Of a DNA stretch of 64,000 nt, positions 43,495-55,209 are shown in pieces. The notes beneath the pieces are model-generated. The model worked only from the letters and a program-made list of their open reading frames with translations. It ran no database searches and was not told the origin of the DNA. The translations under genes and the position numbers were made by a program. How positions within the stretch are numbered: position 1 is the first letter of the stretch; each line of letters starts with the position of its first letter. This stretch comes from Dryocosmus kuriphilus (lineage: Eukaryota; Arthropoda; Insecta; Hymenoptera; Cynipidae): NCBI GenBank assembly GCA_038277395.1, contig CM076193.1, positions 83,839,583 through 83,903,582 on the forward strand. The letters run 5' to 3'.

Positions 43495-44889
43495 CTAACG
43501 CGCCGAACCATTACGTTTATCAATCGACTCTAAATTCATTATAATTCTTTCGGCGCCACTTTTCCACATAGTTGCATTTACGATATCCAAATTTTTTTTC
43601 TTTTTTGTTAACCCACTATATTGAGTACCTTTTAATTTATCTTGAGTTTGTATTAGGGTTAAATTATTGATATAAAAATATTTTTGAATGCTTATGCAGC
43701 TCATGATGATTAAAAAATTATAAGAAAATTTTCTATTAAACGATAGTCCACATCAGAATGTTAATTTTAAGAAATCATAATAAATCTCAAATATTATTAA
43801 GACTACTTTTTAAAGTAATGGAGTTTATAGAAATCAATTGTACGGAGTTAAAAATAGCAAACATCATCATGAAAGTTGACTATTTGAGGTGTCACAAATT
43901 ATTTGAAACCTTCTCATAGACTTGCTATATCTATTCATGCTCATTTTCATTTACAGGTATGTTTTTCTTACTGAAGAAGAAGGTTGAAATTCAGGTCTCA
44001 GCCACAATAAGAATTTGAAAGAACAAAATCATTCTTCCATCTCAAATTCTTTTCTGTATATTTATGACCATAAAAGACTCTGAATAAATAGTATATTCAT
44101 TTTAAAAAAAAATGATCTCACAATAGCTGACCTTTGATAGATCATCTTCGGTGATTGACCTCGATGAAGGTGTGGTAGCAGTAGCTGGTACGACTTTTGT
44201 CAAAGACTCTTTTAGTTCTTCGTCCGACGTTATAAGTTGCAGTAGTTGAGTGAAAGGACCCAACAAGTCAACCCTGTAGTTTATAATCATTGTAGAATTG
44301 AATTTATAGGAATTAGAGTTTCCACTTCAAACGTTAGACGGATAATATACATTCGAAAATAATAATTACGTGAATCTGAGGATGACAAACCTAATTTCAA
44401 TTTTTTCCACGATCTTTTTTAACTTTAATTTTTGGAGAAGGAAGATGGTTCAACACGGCGCTTGAAAATATAAAAGCAAAATAAAACTGCAAATTTTAAT
44501 GCAAATTTCTAAATTCTGCTTAAGCATTTATAATAAAATTAGAAACGAAATATTTTCTATTAATAATTACAATGAATTTTGTTTGAAACATTGTTTTACA
44601 TTTTGATTTTAAAAGTTATCAAGCAACTCGAGATTTCATAACCAATCGATTATAGCTTATTTTATTTTAATTCTTGCCCACCAACGTTTGAAGTTTAAGT
44701 ACAAAAATTTGACTAACTTTTTGGATTTAAGTTCTTCGTATTTTTGTAAAAATAATTCTGGATTGGGCGAGTTTTTGGCGACATGACGAATACAGCTCTG
44801 AGTTACCACTGGGTTTAACGCAGAAGGCGACGTTGTTGCTTCCTTCTGAATTTTTTCCACATACTTTTCTGGTGAAACATTGGAACTGA
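43495..44889 (-). other. Candidate exons of an unidentified spliced gene
   Basis: Three - strand segments have exon-like borders. 44889 to about 44700 follows TTGTTTCAG and codes a basic helical segment (SPEKYVEKIQKEA, ELFLQKYEELKSKK). 44273-44150 lies between CTACAG and AAG|GTCAGC and codes VDLLGPFTQLLQLITSDEEL. 43664-43495 codes a lysine-rich tail (LTKKKKNLDIVNATMWKSGAE) ending in a stop. A short piece near 44460-44400 (HLPSPKIKVKKDRGK) could be another exon. I do not recognise the protein. It could be a host gene fragment or element coding, and the segments may not belong together. Confidence 0.35.
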
Positions 44890-45209
44890 AACAATTTTTT
44901 TTTATTAACTTTTATTTTAATTTTCAAATATAAAAAAAAGTAGATTCGTCCGAAAAAATTAACAGAATGATAAAGAAAGATATAAAAGATGTTCAAATAA
45001 TCAAATGAATGGCAATTAGTACATACGTTAAAAAAATGGAGAAAAATTCATGAACAAAAAAAACTTTGTTCACTTTATTTATCACGAAGAGATCCCACCT
45101 TTAAGATCACCGATTTTGTTCTGCCATGATAGGGTGAAAGAGGATCAAAATCCATTAGGTGCGTGCTTTTTCTTTTGATCCCATGAGCCTTGGTTTCCGA
45201 GTTTTCTTG

Positions 45210-46645
45210 ACCCCTATTTTTTTGTTTTTTATACAAACTTTTCTGAACTGGCACAAGACGTTTAAAGTTATATTATCTATGAAACAAGATACCGAAAAAA
45301 GAAAAAACAGGGGTAATTTTTGTTCTTAAGAAAAAAATGTGATGATGGGACTAAAAGTTTTAAAATGCTCAAAAATGATAGATTTGGAACAACGACGTTA
45401 CTCAAGTTTTTAAAAACTTCAGAATCCTACCCGCTCAAATTGTTACTTAAATGAAAACAAAAATATATTGCCTATCTTTTCGTTATTTAAAAATTAATTT
45501 TAGGACATGCTCAAAGCATTTAAAGAAAAAAATCCGTTTCTTTTCAATTTTATTCTAAAAATACGAACTATAGAAACTACATTATTCCAGAATATAAAGT
45601 TCGTTTTTTTTCGTCCGACATTTTTGGTTCTTACCTTTTTTAAACAGGATCCTTTTTATGGGCCGCATTAGACTTCTTTCTGGAGAAAAAGGAATTTTTC
45701 AATTTTACTCTAGAACTTTGGATTTTAGAAACTACATTATTGCAGAATATAATGTTTTTTTGTGTCCGAAATTTCTTTTTCTTACCATTTTTTACCCAGG
45801 ACTCCTTTTATGAGCATTAATTGACTATTTTGTCATGAAAATGGGATTTTTTCAATTTATTTTGAAGCAGAAGGCTCTTCTTCACCTTTTCTTACAGAAT
45901 ATCGTCTGTTTTATTTATTAAATTTGCAAATTTTAATTCGCATTGGTGTTTATTGGTGTCATTTTTTGGCATTGTCTTCTTTTATAAAACTACTTAATTC
46001 ATTAAATTAGAATAACCTCGCCCACAAAAAGGGTTCTAGGTAAAAAAAGATTTTAAAAAATGTCGGGTGCAGAAAATTAACATTATATTCTGCAATAATG
46101 TAGTTTCTAAAGTTCATAGTTTTACAGAAAATTTGAAAAAAAAAATCCCTTTTTTACAGAAAGAAGTCTGATACTGCCCATAAAAAGGGTTATATGTAAA
46201 AAAATAAGAACTAAAAATGTCAGACGAAAAAACTAACGCTATACTCTGAAATAATGAAGTCTCTAAAGTTCATATTTCTAGAGTAAAATTGAAGAAAAAA
46301 AAAACGTATTCTTTCTTTAAATGCTTTAATCACGTCCTAAAATTCATTTTTAAATAAAAAAAAGATAGGCAATATATTTTGTTTCATTTAAGTAAAATTT
46401 TGAGAAGGTATGACCTTGAGATTGTTAAAAACTTGAGTAACTTTGGTGTTCCAAATCTGGTATTTTTTAACATTTTAAAACTTTGGCCACATCATTCTTA
46501 ACAAAAAAAAAATTTTACCCCATTTTTTGTTCTTTCAGTGTTCTTTGTTTCATACATAATATAAATTTAAACGTCTTGTGCCAGTCAAAAAACAAAACAA
46601 AAATATTCTTAAAATGTACAAAATTTAGTGGGTAAGACCTTTAGA
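45210..46645. repeat. 1.4-kb foldback element, ~650-bp arms
   Basis: GGCACAAGACGTTTAAAGTT at ~45257 matches the reverse complement of AAATTTAAACGTCTTGTGCC at ~46563. Further paired landmarks: ATATATTGCCTATCTTTT (~45463) with its complement (~46369), and GAAACTACATTATTCCAGAA (~45574) with its complement (~46240). Each arm also holds an internal ~130-base duplication (CATTATTxCAGAATATAA at ~45584 and ~45734). The centre is near 45920. No coding. Confidence 0.85.
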
Positions 46646-46679
46646 AAAAAATATTTAGATTTAAAATGGGCACCCTAAC

Positions 46680-47081
46680 GTTAGGGTGAGCCAAAATGCC
46701 AAAAGTGTTCGGAACTTTTCGGGAGCGCTCGGAACTTTGTGCCAATTCATGTCAGGACGCCTCAGTTTTTTTTCAGATTTTTTGATCAATATTTAGGGGT
46801 CGCGCCGTCGATTTTATGATTTTTATGGTATTTTGGCGGTTTTATTCTACAGGGTGCCGATTTCGACCCTTATTTGATGGATTTCAACAAAAATGCATAT
46901 GACCTTTTTTGTTCGCAAGAAAAAGTTGAAGTGACATGCATTTTAGTTTTTTCGAATATGACGAATTTTGCCTACCCTCCAGGCGCAAACAAGTAAAATT
47001 CACGGAAAATCGCCGATTTGGACCCTTATTTGATGGATTTCGACAAAAATGAATAAGACCTTTTTTGTTCGCAAGGAAAAA
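46680..47081 (+). repeat. Left terminal inverted repeat with internal duplicate
   Basis: Contains two direct copies (~46856-46921 and ~47012-47077) of a block with GCCGATTTxGACCCTTATTT, GATGGATTTC, ACAAAAATG and TTTTTTGTTCGCAAG. These are candidates for transposase binding sites by position only. Confidence 0.9.
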
Positions 47082-47416
47082 TTACATCGAGTGCAACATT
47101 TTGGTACGATCATACACTCTTATTACACCGTTACAGCATCCGCGGTGACAAGTCTAAACTTGTCTGTGAATGGCTTTGACCGTTCTTATGGTACGTTTCG
47201 TCTTTACTTCAACGGCTTATTATTTCTAAGCGACAGTAGTGTTACTCGCTCCCGTTAGACGTGCTCGAACGTGCATGACCGTGTGACGTCGAGTTTGTTG
47301 CGACGCGACGTGTCCTAACGCGTTTTGCCTCCGCTCTTGTGTTGTTTCCTGGACTCGGCGCCGCCGCAACGCCGCCGTTGAAGTTTAAGTTTTCTTCGTT
47401 GTGTGATGCTTTCAAG

Positions 47417-49927
47417 ATGCTTTCTAAAGTGACCTGTGAACAAAACAAAAGTGAATTAGTGACAAGAAGAAAGACAGAACAGTGGTTAGTTGGTCAGCCA
47501 CTTACATCTATGATAACTGGCAGCAGACTTCCGTCAAGAGGAAAAGTTTTACGCCGCTTTATTTACCACCACAAGGTAAATGGGAAGACTATAAGAAGTA
47601 GTTCGCACCTTGTTTTGCAAGAGCTAAAGCCTTTTTGGGATAGAGCCAGAGTGCATTACCAGTATGATTGCAACATGATTAAAAAAATTGAGAGCCTGTA
47701 CGAAGAATATGTTCAGCTGCAGAAAAGTAAGAACAAAACTAGTAAGGCAAGTGTAGAGAAACGAGCTAGGTTTGTGAAAGAAATGGATTTATTATTTGAT
47801 GTATCGCACCAAGATGCAGAGACTCTGACTGAAAATGAGGAAGACTATTTGTTTTTGTTGGCACAACGTGAGGAGGGCAGAAGGGGTTGTATTGCTAGTG
47901 TTGACATGAAGTTGGCCCATACTGAAAAGGTACTTGCTGATAAAATGCAGAAGAGGGAAAAGAGAGCAGAAGAAGAAGCAGAAAAAGAAAAAAGCTAGGA
48001 AGAGAAAGTCTGACGAACAGATTGCTGATTTATTTGAGAAAGTAAAAGAAGAGATAGAGGAAGAAAATGATGTTGATATCGTTGTGCCAAAAGTAAAAGT
48101 AGAAGAACAAGGAGACTTTTCCGTAAGAAGTAGAGAAAAAAGTGAGGTGCAACCCTTCGTGACACCGGCTATTGCTGCTGCTGTTGCTAGAACAAAATTA
48201 TCTACAAGAAACGCTCTTCATGTTTTTAAAGCAACTGTACAAAGTCATAACATTCCAGCAGCGAAGCTCTCTTACGGCAGTGTGTATCGAGCCAAACGGG
48301 TACATACACACAACTTGGCGGTAGCAGTGAAGTCCAACTTCAAAGCTGTCGGAGTACTAGTTGTCCACTGGGATGGAAAACTACTAGAATTCTGCAAGTA
48401 AGTCAGTTTGACGTGTTTAATATAAATTTTATACAGAATTTTACAGCAAATTACTTACAGTAGTATTTTCTTCTCGTAGCTGATGAGAAACAAGAGCGCC
48501 TGGCCATTCTTGTGTCTTCTGGTGATACTGAACAACTCTTGGGCGTGCCGACAATCTCGAGATCTTCAGGCGAAGCACAGGCTACTGCAGTCGTTGAGGT
48601 TCTGTCCGAGTGGGGTTTGACAGACGATATCTGTGGCGGCTGTTTTGATACCACCAGCAGTAATACTGGACATATGGGTGATGCTTGCGTCCTCATTGAA
48701 CAAAAACTGGAGAGGAAAATGTTTCACCTTGCCTGCCGCCATCACATTTTTGAACTAACATTGGAGGCAGCATTCTCAGCGGCCATGGGAACTTCCAAAA
48801 ACCCTGAAATCTTGCCTCTCTTTGGAAAATTTAGCAATGCTAGGGCTGAAATTAATAAAGGTTAGCAATTATTTTTAGCACTTAAATTGTAAAAATACAC
48901 ATTTCAATATAAAAACAATTTTTAATAGTCAATTTTATTCTTAGAAAACTACTCACCAGCTGGAAGGCAAATTTTGCGGAAATTCTCAAGTGATCCAGAC
49001 GAAATGTTGATATTCTGCAAGTCTCAACTTCAGGTAAAAATTAATAATAAAAATTATCATACTTTTTGTGACATAACTTTGAACAGCCGATCGTTACCAC
49101 TTGTCTTTTTGTTCCAGGAATTTAATTCCCGAGACGACTATAGGGAACTTCTAGAGCTGAGTATTATTTATCTTGGAGGAGTTCCCGATAGAGGAATTTC
49201 TTTTCTCAAGCCTGGGCCAATTCACAAAGCAAGATGGATGGCAAGAGCCATATACTCCCTGAAGATATTTTTGTTCCGGGAACAATTTGCACTGTCGGCA
49301 GCGGAAAAGAAAGGAGTTAGTGACATTTGTTCTTTCATTGTGTCGGCATATGTTTCCGTGTGGTTTCAAGCGCCGTCTGCAGTAAGTGCTCCACGCGTTG
49401 ACTTACAGTACCTGAAGTTGCTGAAAAAGAACTGTAAACCAGGTAATTTGTGGGAAGCAGCTCTTACCAAAATGCTGCGCCATTTGTGGTATTTGAGCTC
49501 TGACCTCTCTCCTCTCAGTTTCTACGATGATTTGGTTAGTTTTGAAACTAAAAGGGACATGGTAAAAGCACTGAAGGACGAAGTTGGTGATGAGGACCCT
49601 CCCAAAAGAGTAAATCTGTCGTCAAAACTCATCAAAGACGACTTAGATCAATCATTCTTTCTGACTCAGCAGTCAGTTTTCTTCTTTAAGTCACTTAAAT
49701 TGTCAGTAGACGTTCTTCTGGAAAATGATCCTTCCACTTGGTCCAGTAATGAAGTATACTGCAGAGACCAAACTGTAGTCCGCCATCTTCGGGTACTCAA
49801 TGATATTGCTGAAAGAGGAGTTAAACTGATAACTGAATACTGTAATATTTTAAGCAAAAATGAACAGGAAAAGCAGGACTTACTTCTAGTTGTAGCACAG
49901 CACAGAAAAGAAAACCCTTGTAAATAA
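47417..49927 (+). pseudogene. Transposase of the long-TIR element, four exons, nearly intact
   Basis: Start chosen at ATG 47417. Exon 1 (to 48397) encodes an N-terminal region, a very acidic/basic coiled segment, a helix-turn-helix-like block (NIPAAKLSYGSVYRAKR) and VVHWDGKLL (first acidic position). Exon 2 (48480-48860) has CGGCFDTTSSNTG, then FHLACRHHIFEL. Exon 3 is 48945-49033; exon 4 (49118-49927) has a long helical C-terminus. Introns 2 and 3 splice in phase. Aspartates in HWDGK and CFDTT followed by C-x2-H match the C/DxxH layout described for hAT, MULE, P and Kolobok DDE enzymes; assignment is inference. Defects: a one-base frame change in an A-run near 47990, and the exon 1-2 junction is one base out of phase with the obvious sites. 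Confidence 0.78.
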
Positions 49928-50122
49928 TTAGCTTACCTCTATGCTTCATAACACTTGACAACGTTACTTGCAAATTTGTATACTGCACTTACGCCTTCGT
50001 CTGAAAATTAGAACAAAAAACAGTTTTTGTAATAAAATGGTCAAATTGTATAACTTACCTTTCTTGCGCCCTGTAGTTCGGCAACCTAAATACCAATAAA
50101 ACTGCACTTACTCCTTATATAC

Positions 50123-50534
50123 TTTTTCCTTGCGAACAAAAAAGGTCTTATTCATTTTTGTCGAAATCCATCAAATAAGGGTCCAAATCGGCGATTTTCC
50201 GTGAATTTTACTTGTTTGCGCCTGGAGGGTAGGCAAAATTCGTCATATTCGAAAAAACTAAAATGCATGTCACTTCAACTTTTTCTTGTTAACAAAAAAG
50301 GCCATATGCATTTTTGTCGAAATCCATCAAATAAGGGTCGAAATCGGCACCCTGTAGAATAAAACCGTCAAAATACCATAAAAATCATAAAAGCGACCGG
50401 CGCGACCCCTAAATATTGATCAAAAAATCTGAAAAAAAAAAAACTGAGGGGTCCTGACAGGAATTGCCACAAAGTGCCAAGTGCTCCCGAAAAGTTCCGA
50501 ACACTTTTGGCATTTTGGATCACCCTACCCTAAC
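50123..50534 (-). repeat. Right terminal inverted repeat
   Basis: Reverse complement of 46680-47081 with a few mismatches and small indels. It contains the same doubled internal block. Confidence 0.9.
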
Positions 50535-50687
50535 GTACGCTCGAGCGCTATAATTGGAAATTTGAGATGAGCTTCGCTCGTGAAAAAACCCGACTCGGGA
50601 GAGAATCATCTGTGCTCCCACGCTGGACATACTATTTTTCCATAAGAAGGGAGCAATATGCCATATATAATTTATTTAAGTACACAA

Positions 50688-50689
<2 letters not shown>

Positions 50690-50750
<61 letters not shown>

Positions 50751-50800
50751 GATTGAAGAATATTCTTTCAGTCTTACGGGCTGGTTAAGAATAAAACAAA

Positions 50801-50868
<68 letters not shown>
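50690..50868. repeat. Two (TA)n microsatellites
   Basis: (TA)n at about 50693-50747 and 50803-50868, separated by 55 bases of other DNA. A further (TA)n of ~20 bases follows the foldback element at 52731. Confidence 0.95.
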
Positions 50869-50871
<3 letters not shown>

Positions 50872-52730
50872 TACCGCTCAAAAGTTTAAACTCACCCAAA
50901 CCAAAAATTGAAAATTTTAAAAGTTTTATATCTCAGGATCTATGAGTCTTAAAAAAATTTTATACCACACGGAGAAAAAAATCTGACTATTGCAGTAAGC
51001 TGAGCTCTTCCTATTAAAGCACGCAACTTCAAGGTGCGAAATCGATATGAAATTCTACCAATGTTAGCATGAACTCATGAATTTCTATTATGGAATGTCT
51101 TATACTATAAAAGAAAAAAGCGTACGTTATTATTGCTAAAGTCGAGCCATGCGTGAAAAGCACGAGTAAACTCATCCTATCTCAGCAAGAGTACTCTTGC
51201 AACTGAGATGTTAGGCCTCGCCTGCCGGCGCTGAACGTGTGGCTTGGTTGCAAGGGAACTCTTGCTGAAATAGGATGAGTTTTCTTACAACCATAGCAAC
51301 GCGAAGTTGGAGCTATTCTCGCATGGCATATCTGCTCTAAAATCATGAAACTTTCAACTTTTTTAGCATGAAGGGATCCCTGCTTAAAATGTATGAATTT
51401 TGCACCAGGACAACAAGAATGAAACCTGCTACAAAAGTATGACAAATGTTCTTGCTATTACAGTCAGATTTTTTCTCCATGCACTCATTTGGAACCTTTT
51501 GTGATGCCCTTTCAATGCGCTATGAACAAATTTTTTTTTGCAATAAGTATGTCTGTTCTGCGCATGCGTGAAATTGTGAAATTTAAAGAAAAAATTCGTT
51601 GCAACTTTGACCGCTTGCATAGCAGCTGGAAATAATCATATCTTAATAAACTGGGCATTCGAAACGCAATTACAAAAGCTTTAAAATAAGACCCCGTACG
51701 TTATTTTTAAGTGATTTTTTATTATTATATATAGCTGTTTTTGTGAAAAATGACCGTTTTTTTTTTTTTTTCGAAAATATCTTGTACTTTAAATACTTTA
51801 CACTCTACAAAAAAATGATAGAGGAAAAAAATGTGCCTTTTTGGATAGAGAATCAGTTATTATAGTTTAAAAGCAAAAAAAAAAATTTCAAATTTTTCCA
51901 GAATTAAAAAAAAAAATTATTTAGTTATAATTACAATTACATATCCATATGCTTAAATAAAGTAACATAACCATATGCTTAAATAAAATATACAGATGTA
52001 AATAAAAGTGAATTATTTATACTTTTCAAAATAATACAAGTTTTTATTTAAAAACATATGTACATAAATAATATAATTTTTTTAACAATTTTTATCACAA
52101 CAAATCATAATAATATTGTACCAATAAGAGTAAGGAAAGGTACACTCAACTATCTACTTTTATTTATAGCTGTTCTAGAATGTTATTAAATAAAAAAATA
52201 AAAAAGTAAAAAAATAAAAATTCTAGAAAAATTTGAAAAAAAAAATTTTTTTGCTTCTAAACTATAACAACTTGATTCTGTATCCAAAAAAGGCACATTT
52301 TTTTCCTCTATCATTTTTTTGTAGAGTGTAAAGTATTGAAAGTACAAGACATTTTCGAAAAAAAACGGTAATTTTTCACAAAAACAGCTATATAATTATA
52401 ATAAATCACTTTAAAGAACGTAAGGGGTCTCATTTTAAAGCTTTTGGAATTGCCTTTCGAATGCCTTTGAGCTTAATAAGATATGATTATTTCCGGCTGC
52501 TATGCAAGCGGTCAAAGTTGCACCGAAATTTTTTCAAAATTTCACAATTTCACGCATGCGCAGAAAAGACATACTTAATGCAAAAAAAATTACATATCAC
52601 ATTGAAAGGGCATCACACGAGCTTTAAAAAGAGTTGTATAAAATTTTGCTATGACTCATAGATCCTGAAATATAAAGCTTTTAAAATTTTTCAGGTTTGG
52701 TTTGGGTGAACTTAAACTTTTGAGCGGTAG
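50869..52730. mobile_element. Foldback element with Tc1-like ends in (TA)n
   Basis: The left end CACTACCGCTCAAAAGTTTA and right end (reverse) CTACCGCTCAAAAGTTTAAG directly abut TA repeats. The arms extend far inside: ~51482-51905 pairs with ~52220-52615 (shared CATGCGTGAAATTGTGAAAT and AAAAATGATAGAGGAAAAAA). The CTACCGCTCAAAAGTTT end is typical of Tc1/mariner-type elements, which target TA. There is no transposase gene. The left arm is split by the nested MITE. Confidence 0.85.
50967..51481. mobile_element. Nested MITE inside the foldback left arm
   Basis: Left end ACACGGAGAAAAAAATCTGAC, right end GTCAGATTTTTTCTCCAT: inverted repeats of ~20 bases. The matching right arm of the host element lacks this 515-base block, which proves insertion. 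Inside is a second inverted repeat: 51168-51192 (CTCATCCTATCTCAGCAAGA) pairs with 51258-51282. Confidence 0.85.
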
Positions 52731-54223
52731 TATATATATATATATATATAAATGCATTAAAGTAAAATACACTTGTTATATACGCTTGTGACAGGGGAAA
52801 ATTAGGTGTGGGAGGGGGTGCAGGGTGCTAAGACAGATATAACTTTGCTTACTTACACACATAGGTAGATAACTACCAATTTTAAACACATGATCGGCTT
52901 GCTTAAAATTTTCGAACAAAATACGTCAATTCTGACTCCTTTGATTCGACCTCGGTATTAGAACCAATGTTATGTTCTGAGAGTAAATGAGTAGGCTTTA
53001 TGATCCACTTATACTATACTTCATGATGTTCACGTTCAGACTGCCGAACGAAGGGTTCCGTCTCACCGATCCGCGTATCCTCCGCGCTAAATGTCGCACA
53101 CCTCTAGCCTGTGCGACGATCCAATGCTATCAATTTTTTCCGAATTGCTTCCGTTCCCACGTTCGTTGAGAGCGATAATTTGATGGTTTGGAAGTCACTA
53201 TATGTGACATCTCCCCGGGGTGGAAAAGTCAACTCTCCTGCGTTGATGATACAAGATTTTCGTTGAAGTTTCCCCCCGATGAAGCTTGACAGCACTCTTC
53301 TGCTCTTTTAATTAACGTATCGATTGTAACGAATGATGTGGTTCTAACCACGCAGAGAGGATTGAGAAATAATAAACATGTGCCTTACAAAGTTACATCA
53401 TGTGAAAGTCTATTTCTACTTCAATTTTTACAAAAGATTATACTTTCTTCCTCCTGTGGGTCTATATAATATTATTCGTGCTTTTATGTTTGTATAATAT
53501 GTGTACAACGTATGAAAATTGGTCTAGTGGCGTATACTTATGTCTAAATGTATTTGTATGTTATAAAATTTACATTGTAGGTGTATTAAATAATTAATTT
53601 GTAGTATGGTCTTCTTGGCGATGGTGTTTTGATGGGTGGTTAAGTGACTTCGTCTTCCCTGGTAGTTGGTCTAATTTCTACTTGCTTATTTTCAGTCCAA
53701 GTTATAGCACGATTTATTGGTAAAGGGCTTTGACTCGATCCACTGAGATTTATAAATTGTGTGCTTCTAGCTAATTCCACAGTTTTTGGAGATGGTTCCT
53801 TTGGATCTACACATCAGCCGATTTTTCCTCCATTTAGATCTCTTTATTTCGTTTTCTTTCGCAGCATCGTACGCTTTTTCTGGAACAATAAGAACAAAAC
53901 AACCTACCAAGCGCGTAGCGCCGCACTATGAACCAAAACAATGTAACGAATGTTGGTAGCCCCCCAGTATAGGTTACGCCTGTTTCAATTTGACTTATTC
54001 GTCTCAATGTACCTCCATTCTTTCCTATTTCCCCGGCCTTTTCTGCTAATCGATGAAATTGTAGGCTTTTATTTGTCAGGTCAGTGTTAAGCTCTCGACT
54101 ATTATCTTTAAATTCTGGTTGGTATTATAACTCTTAGATCAATTCTGCTAAATTTGTATCTTGTTCTACCTTGGCGTATAATTTAGTTAGATTTAAAGCG
54201 TTCATAGTTTTTAATTTTGAAAC
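52731..54223. other. Unassigned DNA, possible gypsy 3' LTR region
   Basis: Starts with ~20 bases of (TA)n. CATTCGTTACA occurs on the - strand near 53330 and near 53945. A G-run (CTGGGGGGC on the - strand, ~53965) could be a polypurine tract before an LTR of the adjacent gypsy element. I could not define LTR limits. No gene was recognised. Confidence 0.3.
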
Positions 54224-55209
54224 TTAAAAGGTAATATTGTGTTTTGAAATTATTGTTTGTATTGTTGTCACAGTTATAGTTTCTGTATTTGCCACACAAC
54301 TTGGTTTGATCGAGATTATACCTATATTGTTTAATATGTAAGAAGTCGTTGTTTGTTGGTTAAAAGTTACATGCATTACTTCTTCGTGAGGTAGCGAATA
54401 TATCCACGAGTTAGTTGTCTCAAGTTTTAGCCAGTACGGGTGTTGTAGCTGTTTGAATCTTATATCACAATCTTTAAAATACGAAAATTTAGGCTTTGTT
54501 ATCAGCTGAATCTCACATTTACTCGCGCTGTTCGTTTTTTCTACTGGGTACGTATTTTCACAAATATGTTTATTTTGAAATAGTATACATTTAGCTAAAT
54601 CATCCCCTAATAGAATTATGTGTTTTAATTTATCTTTTGATATAGCCGAATATATGGATTCAGGAAAAATGGATGCAAAAATTCTGGTTAAATTATCAAG
54701 ACTTTGTCTCACAGGGACAGGCGTATACTGGTACAGGTTATATGTTTCAAGATTTAAAACTGGAAATTGTAATATGAATATTATTTTTGAATTTAAAAAA
54801 AAATTGTTATGTCAGAAAGTTTAACCAAATTGTACGTCTTATGGGGCATTATGGAAATTGGTAACTCAAGATTCGGTTTTTCTTTCTGATTTTTTTCGAT
54901 GAATTTAAGTATTTGTTTTAAGGATAAAATTGCTGAATGAATTTCGTCTTGTCGGTCGAATAAAACTGCGTCTATTAACATAATGTTTTCCAATTCAAAT
55001 TCCGACAAGTGTGTATCTAATGCCGCGATATGGACTTCTAATTCCTGAAATAGCTGCAGATCTTGTATTTTATTATTTATATCTTTTAATTGATTTTCCA
55101 TATGGTGAGCAAATCCTTCTACCATTTTGCCCATTAAGGTCCATTTTATTTTATTTTCATTGAATTCCGCTTTTACAAAGTGTGTGAAATTTTCTAAAAG
55201 AATCACCAC
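54224..55209 (-). pseudogene. Env-like gene remnant of the gypsy element
   Basis: Two adjacent - strand frames (55209-54793 and 54712-54224) lie directly after integrase. The first is helix-rich with heptad-like spacing; the second is cysteine-containing and resembles the ectodomain region of insect gypsy Env. From family knowledge these relate to baculovirus-type fusion proteins and act in membrane fusion. The frame changes between the parts near 54710-54800, and I see no clear C-terminal membrane anchor. It is a decayed copy. Confidence 0.6.

Larger units (their letters stand above)
46680..50534 (+). mobile_element. DNA transposon with ~400-bp terminal inverted repeats, family not assigned
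   Basis: The left repeat (46680-47081) and the right repeat (50123-50534) are long and still highly similar, and frame a single spliced + strand gene. The ends read GTTAGGGTGAGCCAAAATGCC (left) and GTTAGGGTAGGGTGATCC (right, reverse). Left-flank CCCTAAC forms a palindrome with the left tip. A short ACG or CG flanks both tips, so any target duplication is 2-3 bases and ambiguous. The encoded protein family is frequent in arthropods and cnidarians; I cannot place it in a named superfamily. Confidence 0.85.

Noticed and set aside
47980..48000. Programmed -1 frameshift signal in the long-TIR transposase
   Set aside because: The A-run is not in the frame needed for a canonical A-AAA-AAG slip, and the change needed is of +1 sense; a plain indel is simpler.
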